DNA of 64,000 bases from JAYSFC01 sp041913505 (GTDB taxonomy: Bacteria; Pseudomonadota; Gammaproteobacteria; Burkholderiales; Burkholderiaceae_C). A program made the position numbers and the translations under genes. How positions within the stretch are numbered: the first letter of the stretch is position 1; each line of letters opens with the position of its first letter. Below the pieces are notes generated by a model. That model saw only the letters and a list, made by a program, of their open reading frames with translations. It was not told the origin of the DNA and searched no databases. The DNA is taken from positions 5,658 through 69,657 of the forward strand of contig JAYSFC010000003.1 of the NCBI GenBank assembly GCA_041913505.1, written 5' to 3'. Of this stretch, positions 52,784-62,013 are shown piece after piece.

Positions 52784-55663
52784 TTACGCCGGAGCCGGTG
52801 CGTCCTCGGCAATACCCTGCACCGCCACGGCGCAATACTTGAATTCGGGGATCTTCCCGAACGGGTCCAGCGCCGCGTTGGTGAGCAGGTTGGCCGCCGC
52901 CTCCACATAGGCGAAGGGCATGAACACCGCGCCGCGCGGCGTGCCGTCGTCGCGGCGCACACGCACCCGCACGGCGCCCCGGCGCGAGCGGATCGCCGCC
53001 CAGTCGCCCGGGGCGAGCCCCAGGCGTGCCAGCTCGTCGCCGTGCAGCGAGGCCGTGGCGTGCGGCTCGATCGCGTCGAGCACGGCCGAACGCCGCGTCA
53101 TGCTGCCCGTGTGCCAGTGCTCGAGCTGCCGGCCCGTGATGAGCACCAGCGGGTAGTCGGCGTCGGGCCGCTCGTCGGCCGGGATGATGTCGGCCGGCAC
53201 CAGCGTGACGCGGCCCGTGGGCGTGGGAAAGCGCTCGGTGAACACGATGGGCTGGCCCGGATCGTCGGCCGAGAGGCAGGGGTAGGTCACGCTGGATTCG
53301 CGTTCCAGCCGCTCCCAGGTGATGCCCGCGATGGCGCCCGCCATGGCCTGGCGCATTTCTTCGTACACGGCGGCCACACCCGCCTCTTCGCCCTCGTAGG
53401 CCCAGGCCAGGCCCATACCCTTCGCCATCTGCTGCACGATCCAGAGATCGGGCCGCGCGTCACCGGGCGGGCTCAAGGCCCGCCGGCCCAGCTGCACCAT
53501 GCGGTCGGTGTTGCTCACGCTGCCGGTCTTCTCGGGCCAGGCGCTCGCAGGCAGCACCACGTCGGCCAGCCAGGCGGTCTCGGTCAGGAAGATGTCCTGC
53601 ACCACGAGGTGCGAGAGGCTCGCGAGCGCATGGCGCGCATGGTTCAGATCGGGGTCGCTCATGGCCGGGTTCTCGCCCATGATGTACATGCCGCGAACCT
53701 TGTGCGGGTCGCGGTCGTCGGCCAGGGCCTTGTGCATGATCTCGACCACGGTGTAGCCAGGCTGGGCGTCCAGCGGCATACCCCAGAAGTTCTCGAACCA
53801 CGCATGCGCCTCGGCGTTGTCCACGCGCTGGTAGTTGGGGAACATCATGGGGATCAGGCCCGCGTCGCTCGCGCCCTGCACGTTGTTCTGGCCGCGCAGC
53901 GGGTGCAGGCCCGTACCGGGCCGGCCGATCTGGCCCGTGACGGTGGCCAGCGCGATCAGGCAGCGCGCGTTGTCGGTGCCGTGCACGTGCTGGCTCACGC
54001 CCATGCCCCAGAGGATCATCGACCCCTTGGAGGTGGCGAACGCGCGCGCCACCTCGCGCAGCGTGGCAGCCGGCACGCCGCAGATCGACTCCATGGCCTC
54101 GGGGCTGTAGGCGCGCACGTTCTCGCGCAGGGCTTCGTAGTTGAGGGAACGCTCGCGGATGAAGGCCTCGTCGGCCAGGCCCTCCTCGATCACGGTGTGG
54201 ATCAGCGCATTGAGCATGGCCACGTCCGTGTCGGGCTTGAACTGCAGCACGCGCCAGGCGTGGCGGCCGATGTCGGTCACGCGCGGGTCGGCCAGCACGA
54301 TCTTCGCGCCGCGCTGGGCGGCGTTCTTCATCCAGGTGGCGGCCACCGGGTGGTTGGCCGTGGGGTTGGAGCCGATCACGACGATGACCTCGGCATGCGC
54401 CACGTCGCCTGCCGGGTTGCTCACCGCGCCCGAGCCCACGCCTTCGAGCAGCGCAGCCACGCTGGACGCATGGCACAGCCGCGTGCAGTGGTCCACGTTG
54501 TTGCTGCCGAACCCCGTGCGCACGAGCTTCTGGAACAGGTAGGCCTCCTCGTTGCTGCCCTTGGCCGAACCGAAGCCCGCAAGCGCCTTGGGCCCGTGCG
54601 CGTCGCGCAGCGCGCGCAGGCCGCCCGTGGCGAGCGCCAGGGCCTCGTCCCAGGTCGCCTCGCGGAACACCTCGCGCCAGTCGTCGGGGCGCGCCTGGCC
54701 CTGCCAGTCCTTGGGCACGCCGGGTTTACGCACCAGCGGCACCGTGAGGCGCTGTGGGTGGTGGGCATAGTCGAAGCCGAAGCGCCCCTTCACGCACAGG
54801 CGGCCATGGTTGGCCGGGCCGTCGCGGCCCTCCACACTGATGATTTTTTCGCCCTTCACGTTGTAGGTGACGAGACAGCCCACGCCGCAGAACGGGCACA
54901 CCGAATCGACCTTGCGGTCCACCTTCTGCGGGCCGATGTGGGTCTTGGGGCTCAGCGCGCCCGTGGGGCAGGCCTGCACGCATTCGCCGCAGGCCACGCA
55001 GCTGCTCTCGCCCATGGGGTCGTCGAGGTCGAAGACGATTTTTGACTCGGCCCCGCGCAGCGCGTAGCCGATCACGTCGTTGACCTGCTCCTCGCGGCAG
55101 GCGCGCACGCAGCGGTTGCACTGGATGCAGGCGTCCAGGTGCACGGCCATGGCCGGGTGGCTCAGGTCGGGCGCGGGGGCCTCGCGGCGCAGCGCGGCCA
55201 GCGCCGGGCGCACGCCCACGCCCAGCGCGTCGGCCCAGGCGCTCAGCTCTCCATGCTGGCCCACGGTCGGCTCTTTGGAGCCCGATTGGCCGTCAGTGCT
55301 TTTCCGTCGGTCGATTTCAGCTATCTTTTCAGGAGCATCATTCCACTTGTAGCCCACATCGGGCATGTCCGACAGCAGCAGCTCCAGCACCATCTGCTGG
55401 CTCTTGCGCGCGCGCGGGCTGTGGGCCTGCACCCGCATGCCGGGCGTGGGGGCGCGGCAGCAGCTCGGGGCCAGCGTGCGCTCGCCGTTGATCTCGACCA
55501 CGCAGGCGCGGCAGTTGCCGTCGGGGCGCAGGCCGTCGGTGTGGCACAGATGGGGAATCTCCACGCCGTGGCGCCGCGCGGCCTGCCAGATGGTTTCGCC
55601 CGGCTCGGCCTGCAGGGCCTGGCCGTCGAGCTCGAACGCAATGGGGTTCGACGGGCTGCTCAT
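52784..55663 (-). CDS. fdsA: NAD-linked formate dehydrogenase alpha subunit
   Basis: A 959-residue molybdoenzyme with an N-terminal [2Fe-2S] domain (C40, C51, C54, C68), [4Fe-4S] ferredoxin sets (C179-C182-C185-C189 and C222-C225-C228-C232), a fourth cluster in the bis-MGD domain (C256, C259, C263, C290) and active-site Cys397 followed by His398 (RLCHASSV). It oxidises formate in the cytoplasm with NAD+ reduced by FdsB. Residues of about 108-137 (KIAEIDRRKSTDGQSGS) are an insertion from an interspersed repeat, placed in a linker after the [2Fe-2S] domain. The start overlaps the fdsB stop as ATGA. Confidence 0.95.
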   Translation of the reverse strand: MSSPSNPIAFELDGQALQAEPGETIWQAARRHGVEIPHLCHTDGLRPDGNCRACVVEINGERTLAPSCCRAPTPGMRVQAHSPRARKSQQMVLELLLSDMPDVGYKWNDAPEKIAEIDRRKSTDGQSGSKEPTVGQHGELSAWADALGVGVRPALAALRREAPAPDLSHPAMAVHLDACIQCNRCVRACREEQVNDVIGYALRGAESKIVFDLDDPMGESSCVACGECVQACPTGALSPKTHIGPQKVDRKVDSVCPFCGVGCLVTYNVKGEKIISVEGRDGPANHGRLCVKGRFGFDYAHHPQRLTVPLVRKPGVPKDWQGQARPDDWREVFREATWDEALALATGGLRALRDAHGPKALAGFGSAKGSNEEAYLFQKLVRTGFGSNNVDHCTRLCHASSVAALLEGVGSGAVSNPAGDVAHAEVIVVIGSNPTANHPVAATWMKNAAQRGAKIVLADPRVTDIGRHAWRVLQFKPDTDVAMLNALIHTVIEEGLADEAFIRERSLNYEALRENVRAYSPEAMESICGVPAATLREVARAFATSKGSMILWGMGVSQHVHGTDNARCLIALATVTGQIGRPGTGLHPLRGQNNVQGASDAGLIPMMFPNYQRVDNAEAHAWFENFWGMPLDAQPGYTVVEIMHKALADDRDPHKVRGMYIMGENPAMSDPDLNHARHALASLSHLVVQDIFLTETAWLADVVLPASAWPEKTGSVSNTDRMVQLGRRALSPPGDARPDLWIVQQMAKGMGLAWAYEGEEAGVAAVYEEMRQAMAGAIAGITWERLERESSVTYPCLSADDPGQPIVFTERFPTPTGRVTLVPADIIPADERPDADYPLVLITGRQLEHWHTGSMTRRSAVLDAIEPHATASLHGDELARLGLAPGDWAAIRSRRGAVRVRVRRDDGTPRGAVFMPFAYVEAAANLLTNAALDPFGKIPEFKYCAVAVQGIAEDAPAPA
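55281..55337. repeat. Interspersed-repeat-like insertion in fdsA
   Basis: Contains GAGCCCGATTGGCC (shared with the copy at 57001-57058) and TTGGCCGTCAGTGCTTTTC (shared with 1511-1570), and ends in CAGGAGC, common to all three. It is read in frame and encodes about 20 residues between conserved domains. Confidence 0.6.
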
Positions 55664-57609
55664 GGCTGTGCCTCCCCTGGCTGGGTGGGTGGAATGCGCT
55701 CCGTGAGCACGCCGCGGCGCGGTCGGGGCAGGTCGCCGGGCCACGGGCCCTCGCCCACTTCGTGCGGGAAGTACTTGTGGATGCAGCGGATCGGGTTGGG
55801 CGCCGCCTGGCCCAGGCCACAGATGGATGCATCGCCCATCACCAGCGCCAGGTCGTCCAGCGTTTCCTCGTCCCACACGGGGGCCTCCATGAGCTGTGCG
55901 GCCTTGGCCGTGCCCACGCGGCAGGGCGTGCACTGGCCACAGCTCTCGTGCGCGAAGAAGCGCATGACGTTGAGCGCCGCATCGCGCGCCCGGTCGTTCT
56001 GGCCGAGCACGATGATGGCCGCCGAGCCGATGAAGCAGCCGTGCGGCTGCAGCGTGTCGAAGTCGAGCGGAATATCGGCCATGCTGGCGGGCAGGATGCC
56101 GCCCGACGCGCCGCCCGGCAGGTAGGCGTAGAGCTCGTGCCCCTCGGCCATGCCGCCGCAGTACTCGTCGACCAGCTCGCGCAGCGTGATGCCCGCCGGC
56201 GCGAGCTTGACGCCGGGCTCCTTCACGCGCCCGCTCACGCTGAAACTGCGCAGGCCCTGGCGCCCATGGCGGCCGAAGCCCGCGAACCACTGCGGGCCGC
56301 GCTGCACGATGTCGCGCACCCAGTACAGGGTCTCGAAGTTGTGCTCCAGCGTGGGCCGGCCAAACAGGCCCACCTGGGCGATGTAGGGCGGGCGCATGCG
56401 CGGCTCGCCGCGCTTGCCTTCGATGCTTTCGATCATCGCGGACTCCTCGCCGCAGATGTAGGCGCCCGCGCCGCGGCGCAGCACGATGCGCGGCAGCGGG
56501 CACGGCGGATCGGCCCGCAGTTCGGCAATCGCGGCCTGCAGGAGGGCGCGGCAGCCGTGGTATTCGTCGCGCAGGTAGATGTAGCAGGCCTCGGTGCCCA
56601 CGACCTGGGCGGCGATGAGCAGGCCTTCGAGGAAGCGGTGCGGATCGCGCTCCAGGTAGGTGCGGTCCTTGAACGTGCCGGGCTCGCCTTCGTCGATGTT
56701 CACGGCCATCAGGGCCATGCCCCCACGCTCCCCCGCCCCGCTTGGGGCGGCCCGGCGCTTGGCGAGAGCCGCCTGCTCGCGCACGATGCGCCACTTGCGC
56801 CCCGCCGGAAAGCCCGCGCCGCCCAGGCCGCGCAGGCCCGAGTCCTCCATGGCGGCGAGCACGGCGTCGGCCTGCACGCGGCCCTGGGCCAGGTCGGCGG
56901 CCAGAACGTAGCCGCCCTGCGCACGGTAGGCGGCCAGGCCCACCCAGGCGGGCGCCACGCCCTCGCCGCCAAGCGTGATGGCGGTTTCGGGCTGCGCTTC
57001 AAAAACAGGAGCTACTGGCGCTTGCGGATGCCGGGCCAGAGCCCGATTTGGCATCAAATCCACCTGGGCCAGCACCGCATCCACCGTGGCATGCGGCACG
57101 GGGCACTGGTGCACCACGGCCACGGGCGCCTGCTCGCAGCGGCCCACGCAGGGCGCGGGCTCCACCCGCACGTCGCCATAGCCTGCGGCGCGCAGGCGCC
57201 CGGGCAGTTCGGCCAGCAGTTCACCCGCGCCGGCCATGCTGCAGCCCAGGCTGTCGCACACGCGCAGCACCAGGCGCGGCGCCGCACCGTCGCCCTGCAC
57301 GATCTCGAAGTGGTGGTAGAAGCTCGCCACCTCGTAGACCTCGGCCATGGGCAGATTCATGAGGCGCGCCAGCGCGACCAGGTGGCGCTCGTGCAGCGCG
57401 CCGTGGTGGTCGTGGATGGCGTGCAGGTGCTCGATGAGCAGGTCGCGCGCATAGCCTGCGGGCGGGCGCGCCCCGATGAGGGCCTGCACCTCGGCCAGCG
57501 CGGCGGCTTCGGGCTGGCGCCCTTTGAGGCGGCCCTTGCGGCGGATGCGCTCGCGCAGGTCGTCCACCGTGGCCACAGGCACGGCGGGAGTTTCGGTTCG
57601 GGAGATCAT
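55660..57609 (-). CDS. fdsB: NAD-linked formate dehydrogenase, fused gamma-beta (FdsG-FdsB) subunit
   Basis: A 649-residue fusion of a NuoE-type [2Fe-2S] thioredoxin-like domain (about 1-180; ligands C118, C123, C154, C158) and a NuoF-type NAD/FMN/[4Fe-4S] domain (about 215-640; GLRGLGGAGFPAGRKW, FMN and NADH site EGEPGTFKDR, cluster ligands ESCGQCTPCR...C). In most bacteria these are separate FdsG and FdsB. The linker (about 184-212) is a repeat insertion. It is the first gene of the NAD-linked set and overlaps fdsA by ATGA. No fdsC or fdsD is visible; FdhD at the far end supplies sulfur. Confidence 0.95.
   Translation of the reverse strand: MISRTETPAVPVATVDDLRERIRRKGRLKGRQPEAAALAEVQALIGARPPAGYARDLLIEHLHAIHDHHGALHERHLVALARLMNLPMAEVYEVASFYHHFEIVQGDGAAPRLVLRVCDSLGCSMAGAGELLAELPGRLRAAGYGDVRVEPAPCVGRCEQAPVAVVHQCPVPHATVDAVLAQVDLMPNRALARHPQAPVAPVFEAQPETAITLGGEGVAPAWVGLAAYRAQGGYVLAADLAQGRVQADAVLAAMEDSGLRGLGGAGFPAGRKWRIVREQAALAKRRAAPSGAGERGGMALMAVNIDEGEPGTFKDRTYLERDPHRFLEGLLIAAQVVGTEACYIYLRDEYHGCRALLQAAIAELRADPPCPLPRIVLRRGAGAYICGEESAMIESIEGKRGEPRMRPPYIAQVGLFGRPTLEHNFETLYWVRDIVQRGPQWFAGFGRHGRQGLRSFSVSGRVKEPGVKLAPAGITLRELVDEYCGGMAEGHELYAYLPGGASGGILPASMADIPLDFDTLQPHGCFIGSAAIIVLGQNDRARDAALNVMRFFAHESCGQCTPCRVGTAKAAQLMEAPVWDEETLDDLALVMGDASICGLGQAAPNPIRCIHKYFPHEVGEGPWPGDLPRPRRGVLTERIPPTQPGEAQP
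57001..57058. repeat. Interspersed-repeat-like insertion in the fdsG-fdsB linker
   Basis: CAGGAGCTACTGGCGC matches the element in pxpBC, and AGAGCCCGATTTGGC matches the element in fdsA. Read in frame, it joins the NuoE-like and NuoF-like domains. The three copies together support one repeat family. Confidence 0.6.
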
Positions 57610-57923
57610 GGAAGCCGGAAAAATCGTGGGGAGAAACGGGCGCAGGCAGTGTGCGCTGCCCCCCTTGCGGCGTCAATGCGCGCCGTCCCACCTCGCAGGA
57701 ATGGCGCACGCGGGCCTGCGCTTCCCAATTCTCCCCCCATCCCCATGGCCTTGTGCCAGGCCGCAACGTCCTCAGAACGGGCCCGGTAAAATGCGCAGCC
57801 TCCCCAGGCCGCGCCCCGCTCCATGCGCCCGCCCGGCCACGCAGGACCACGCCACCGCACCACTATGGAATTGCGGCACACGCGGGCCCCGCTCTGCCCC
57901 ACCCTTCCCGACGCTTTCTTGCT
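57610..57923. other. Divergent gene-free region between fdsB and pstS
   Basis: 314 bases that must carry promoters for both genes. A possible -10 (GGTAAAAT near 57785) faces pstS. I see no recognisable Pho box, formate-activator site or terminator. Confidence 0.5.
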
Positions 57924-59033
57924 ATGCAAACGACTTTCCGATCGCGTATCGCGCTGATCGCCGCCCCGATGCTGGTCGGTCTGGGCCTGGCCGCTCCGGC
58001 CCTGGCCCAAGACCTCACGCTGCGTGGCGCGGGCGCTTCCTTTCCTGCCAAGGTGTATGCCCAATGGGCGACCCACTATGCCCAGGAGCGCGGCACCGCC
58101 ATCCAGTACGAGGCGGTCGGCTCAACCCAGGGCGTGCGGCAGATCAAGGCGCAGCAGGTGGACTTCGGCGCCACCGACATCCCGCTGCCCCCCCAGGAAC
58201 TGGCCAAGCACCACCTGATCCAGTTCCCCACGCTGGTGGGCGGCGTGGTGCCCGTGGTCAACCTCCCGGGCATTTCCAGCGGACGCCTGCGGCTGGATGC
58301 GGACGTGCTGGCGGGTATTTTCGCGGCCCGCATCGACAACTGGAACGACAAGGCGATCGCGGCGCTCAACCCCGACCTGAAGCTGCCCAACCAGCCCATC
58401 ACCCGCGTCGTGCGGGCCGATGGGTCGGGGACGACCGAGGTGTTGCTCACCTATCTGCAGCAAGCCGCCAAATCCACCGCCAGCGCCATCACGACCAAGG
58501 ACGGCCGCGCCACCTGGCCGGCGGGCGGCCCGGTTCAGGCCGTCGAAGGCTCGGGCAAGCTGGTGGCCGCCGTGAAGGCCACCCCGGGCAGCATTGGCTA
58601 TGTGTCGTCGGACTACGTGCAGCGCGACAACCTGGCGGCCGTCACGCTGCGCAACCGGCGCGGCGACTGGGTGGCGCCCACGATCGACAGCTACCGCGCC
58701 GCCGTGCGCGGCGCCAGCCTGTTCCGCGACAGCCTGAACGCGCCGCCGCTGGTGGACGTGGACAGCCCCATGGCCTGGCCCATCGTGTCGGCCACCTACA
58801 TCGTGATCGACAGCAAGTCCGCAGCTCCGGAGCGCACCGCCCGCGCACTCAACTTCTTCTACCGATCCTTCCTGATGGGCGACCGGGCGGTGGCCGGCAC
58901 CGGCTTCGCGCCGCTGCCCATCGAGACGCAGGCCCGCGTGGTGGCGCTGCTGAGCAGCGTGCGCTCGCCGGACGGCAAGCCGCTGCCCGTCATGGGCGAG
59001 GCGGGAGCCCCCACCCAGGTGGCCCGGCGCTGA
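57924..59033 (+). CDS. pstS: PstS-type phosphate-binding protein
   Basis: Periplasmic phosphate receptor: 369 residues with a signal peptide (about 1-28, ending APALA) and the binding loops LRGAGASFPAKVY, GSTQGVRQIKAQQVDFGATD and ADGSGTTEVLLTYL. It normally feeds PstCAB, but no such genes follow and it converges with apbC, so it is an orphan or extra copy. It may serve an unlinked transporter. ATG 57924 starts the signal; a frame upstream is open but not signal-like. Confidence 0.92.
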   Translation: MQTTFRSRIALIAAPMLVGLGLAAPALAQDLTLRGAGASFPAKVYAQWATHYAQERGTAIQYEAVGSTQGVRQIKAQQVDFGATDIPLPPQELAKHHLIQFPTLVGGVVPVVNLPGISSGRLRLDADVLAGIFAARIDNWNDKAIAALNPDLKLPNQPITRVVRADGSGTTEVLLTYLQQAAKSTASAITTKDGRATWPAGGPVQAVEGSGKLVAAVKATPGSIGYVSSDYVQRDNLAAVTLRNRRGDWVAPTIDSYRAAVRGASLFRDSLNAPPLVDVDSPMAWPIVSATYIVIDSKSAAPERTARALNFFYRSFLMGDRAVAGTGFAPLPIETQARVVALLSSVRSPDGKPLPVMGEAGAPTQVARR

Positions 59034-59055
59034 GGCCGGGAGCCCCACCGTCCGC

Positions 59056-60147
59056 TCAGGTGTTCTTGCTGATGGAAATGGTGGGGAACTTGGCCGAGAA
59101 ATCCTTGGCCTTCTGCGCAATCGTCACGGCCACGTCGCGCGCAACCTTCTTGTAGATCTGCGCCACCTCGCCGTCGGGGTCGGCCACCACGGTGGGCTTG
59201 CCGCTGTCGGCCTGCAGGCGGATCTGCATGTCCAGCGGCAATGCGCCCAGGTAGTCCATGCCGTACTCCTGGGCCATCTTCCGGCCGCCGTCGGCGCCGA
59301 AGATGTGCTCCACGTGGCGACAGTTGCTGCACACGTGCACGGCCATGTTCTCCACGATGCCCAGGATGGGCACGCCCACCTTCTCGAACATCTTGATGCC
59401 CTTCTTGGCGTCGAGCAGCGCGATGTCCTGCGGCGTGGTGACGATCACCGCGCCCGTCATGGGCACACGCTGGGAGAGCGTGAGCTGGATGTCGCCCGTG
59501 CCGGGCGGCATGTCGATGATGAGGTAATCGAGGTCTTTCCAGTTGGTCTGGCGCAAGAGCTGCTCCAGCGCCTGCGTGGCCATGGGGCCGCGCCAGATCA
59601 TGGCCTCGTCCTGGTCCACGAGGAAGCCGATGGACATGACCTGCACGCCGTAGTTCTCCAGCGGCTCCATGTTCTTGCCGTCCAGGCTCTCGGGGCGGCG
59701 GTTGATGCCCAGCATCATGGGCTGGCTGGGGCCGTAGATGTCGGCGTCCAACACGCCCACGCGGGCGCCTTCGGCCGCCAGCGCCAGCGCCAGGTTGGCG
59801 GCCGTGGTGCTTTTGCCCACACCGCCCTTGCCCGAGGCCACGGCGATGATGTTCTTCACCTGCGGCAACAGCTGCACGCCGCGCTGCACGGCATGGGCAA
59901 TCACCCTGGTGGTGATGTTGACCGACACGTTCTCCACACCCGGCGCGCCCTTGGCGGCCGCCACGAACTGGCGGCGCAGCTCGGGCACCAGGCTCTTGGC
60001 CGGGTAGCCCAGCTCCACGTCGAAGGCGACATCGCCGCCGCTGATCTGCACATTGCGCACCGCGCGCGTGCTCACGAAGTCCTTGCCCGTGTGCGGGTCC
60101 TGGACGCCGGCGATTGCCGCCAACAGTGCCTGTTCTGTCAAAGCCAT
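59056..60147 (-). CDS. apbC: Iron-sulfur cluster carrier protein ApbC/Mrp
   Basis: P-loop scaffold that transfers [4Fe-4S] clusters to target enzymes. The 363 residues comprise an N-terminal MIP18/DUF59 domain (about 1-75), deviant Walker A GKGGVGKST (106-114), and the CxxC cluster motif in VHVCSNCRHVEHIFG near 270. In many betaproteobacteria it lies divergently next to metG; here about 3.8 kb of other genes separates them. Its products would support the Fe-S-rich formate dehydrogenases. Confidence 0.96.
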   Translation of the reverse strand: MALTEQALLAAIAGVQDPHTGKDFVSTRAVRNVQISGGDVAFDVELGYPAKSLVPELRRQFVAAAKGAPGVENVSVNITTRVIAHAVQRGVQLLPQVKNIIAVASGKGGVGKSTTAANLALALAAEGARVGVLDADIYGPSQPMMLGINRRPESLDGKNMEPLENYGVQVMSIGFLVDQDEAMIWRGPMATQALEQLLRQTNWKDLDYLIIDMPPGTGDIQLTLSQRVPMTGAVIVTTPQDIALLDAKKGIKMFEKVGVPILGIVENMAVHVCSNCRHVEHIFGADGGRKMAQEYGMDYLGALPLDMQIRLQADSGKPTVVADPDGEVAQIYKKVARDVAVTIAQKAKDFSAKFPTISISKNT

Positions 60148-60225
60148 GGTTGTGTGGTTTGCTGAGGAGAAAGTCGAAGTCTAGCCAAGCAGCCTTGGCA
60201 CTCCGGCGCCTGTGCCTTTCTTTGC

Positions 60226-61257
60226 CTACAGCCCGCGCAGCTGGCGCACCACGCTGCGCAGCATGCCGATGAAGGCCAAAAGCCAGGCCAGCAGCGCCAC
60301 GGCAAAGAACAGCCGGGGCAGCGCATTCAGAAAGCCAAAGTCCATGGCCTGGTCCATCTGCCGGGTGCAGGCCGCGTACATGCCCAGCGGAAACACCGCG
60401 CCCCAGTACAGCGGGTCGTAGCGCAGCGGAAAACGGCGCACGCCATGGCGCCAGATGCCCAGCAGCACCAGCATGGGAATCCACCAGGTGCCCGCGGCCC
60501 AGTAAAACACCGTGAAGCCCTTGAGGAACGGCAGCAGCGACACCAGGAACGGCGCCTGTGGCGCGTTCAGGATCAGCAGCGATCCGGCCAGCGTGGAAAT
60601 GGCCATGGCCCCCATGTTGATCCAGTACGGCGGAGACAGGTCGCCGGGCGAGAAGGGAAAGAACAGGTAGCGGTAGAAGATCAGCGCCATCATCCAGATG
60701 TAGAGCATGCCGCCCCACAGCCACATGGACAGCGCCACCAGATTGAGTTCCAGCCGCAGCGGCTGGCCGATGCGCGCGGCCAGCAGGGCGCTGGACACGG
60801 CCAGCGCCTGCGTGGACACCACGGCCAGCAGCCAGGCGCCGCTGATGCCCTGGTCCAGCGCGGGCTTGTCCCTGCGGATGGTGAAGGCCGTGAAGATGGT
60901 GTAGGTCAACACCAGCCACAGCAGCGCCGCCAGCGCCCACAGCGCAAAGCCCAGCGTCAGGTCGCCCAGCAGCACGATGCACTGGCTGGCCATGATGCCC
61001 GTGGCCGCCACCATGGTGAAATAGCCGGTCCCGCGCGCATGGTCCACCATGTCGCCAAAAAAACGCTGCGGGTAGCGCCATGCGCGCAGTCCATACAAGG
61101 CCCACAGCACCAGGTACTGCACGGCATTCAGGGCCAGCAGGACGCGCGCCAGCAGCGGATGGCCCAGCATGTCCGCGGCCAGCGAGACGATGCCCGTGGC
61201 CATGACCAGGCCAAAGTAGGCCGGCGACAGGTCGCGCAATCCGTGCTGCCCCACCAC
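60226..61257 (-). CDS. TDT-family transporter (TehA-like)
   Basis: A 343-residue membrane protein with ten helices of the TehA/C4-dicarboxylate family, homologous to SLAC anion channels. Landmarks: DLSPAYFGLVMATGIVSLA at the N-terminus and GTGYFTMVAATGIMASQ near 96, with the pore-lining Phe seen in channel members. Substrates may be anions (sulfite, malate) or tellurite-related. It lies 78 bp beyond the apbC start, on the same strand. Composition is slightly lower in GC than apbC, and it is among the genes inserted between apbC and metG. Confidence 0.88.
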   Translation of the reverse strand: MVGQHGLRDLSPAYFGLVMATGIVSLAADMLGHPLLARVLLALNAVQYLVLWALYGLRAWRYPQRFFGDMVDHARGTGYFTMVAATGIMASQCIVLLGDLTLGFALWALAALLWLVLTYTIFTAFTIRRDKPALDQGISGAWLLAVVSTQALAVSSALLAARIGQPLRLELNLVALSMWLWGGMLYIWMMALIFYRYLFFPFSPGDLSPPYWINMGAMAISTLAGSLLILNAPQAPFLVSLLPFLKGFTVFYWAAGTWWIPMLVLLGIWRHGVRRFPLRYDPLYWGAVFPLGMYAACTRQMDQAMDFGFLNALPRLFFAVALLAWLLAFIGMLRSVVRQLRGL

Positions 61258-61262
61258 CGCCC

Positions 61263-61622
61263 CTACACCCCGCCACCCACCACGGCGACGGAGACTTCCG
61301 GCAACTGGCGAGAAGGGGCAAGCTGCGCGCCGGCGGCCTCGCCGTCGGTGCCGAGAACCAGCCGTTCGATGCCGCTTTCACCCGCGGGCTCCACCTCTAC
61401 CTGCAGGCGGTTGGTGACGACCCGGAGATCTGTCCTGCCACGCAGATGGCGGGCCAGCGCAGCCGCAGCGCGCCCTACCGCGTCCTTGCGGGCCTTGTGC
61501 AGGTGCTTGCGCTGCGCAAGGCCCAGTTCAGGCGGCCAGCTTCCCGCAGGTACGGCGCCGCCATAGGTGGTCCGTACCAACCTCCCCTGCGAGGGCGGCC
61601 GGTTCAGGTCTCTGCGGATCAT
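61263..61622 (-). CDS. Unrecognised 119-residue protein
   Basis: I do not recognise this. It has a basic N-terminus (MIRRDLNRPPSQGRLVRT), a helical basic middle (RKHLHKARKDAVGRAAAALARHL) and a Val/Gly-rich end. Its ATG overlaps the stop of a 34-residue frame as ATGA, and its stop lies five bases before the TDT gene, so it could be the middle member of a small operon. Codon pattern is consistent with coding but not decisive. Confidence 0.4.
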   Translation of the reverse strand: MIRRDLNRPPSQGRLVRTTYGGAVPAGSWPPELGLAQRKHLHKARKDAVGRAAAALARHLRGRTDLRVVTNRLQVEVEPAGESGIERLVLGTDGEAAGAQLAPSRQLPEVSVAVVGGGV

Positions 61623-61723
61623 GATCGGCGCCCCCCGGTTGACGGCTCAGGGTCCGCGTCGCGGGTTCCGGAGAGGACGGCGTTGATCCGTGCTTCGAGC
61701 CGAAGATGAACCTTGTTGGCCAT
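61619..61723 (-). CDS. Possible 34-residue leader peptide or small protein
   Basis: Frame MANKVHLRLEARINAVLSGT continuing to a stop that overlaps the next ATG (ATGA at 61622-61619). No clear ribosome site. It may be a real microprotein, an upstream coupling peptide, or one half of a gene broken by a frameshift. Low confidence. Confidence 0.25.
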   Translation of the reverse strand: MANKVHLRLEARINAVLSGTRDADPEPSTGGRRS

Positions 61724-62013
61724 GCAGGCAATCTACAACAGATCGCGCACCGCGAGCTCGCCACCGCCTGGCATGGCGCCGAGCAGGCCGATGTGCGTCG
61801 TCACATGCCCCCCGCAGGCGCGGGGCCACCAGCAGCATCGACACCCCCGGCATGCGCAACCGTCTTGGCGATGCAGATAGCCGAAACGGTCAATTTCTTG
61901 GCACGGCGTGAGGCATCCGCCGGCCCGGTGCTCCTCGCACGAATAACCCTACCCCAAGCCCCGGACAACCTCGGGTACGCTCGCCCCACAAAAACACCCC
62001 CAAGGACACCCCT
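61724..62013. other. Gene-poor stretch before the Mrr-like gene
   Basis: About 290 bases in which a plus-strand open frame exists but has no ribosome site or recognisable sequence. AAGGAC lies just before the GTG at 62014. Confidence 0.45.

Noticed and set aside
52784..56794. An fdsA reading extended by 377 codons upstream
   Set aside because: The extension runs through fdsB in a shifted frame; the real N-terminal [2Fe-2S] domain starts at 55663 and overlaps the fdsB stop as ATGA.
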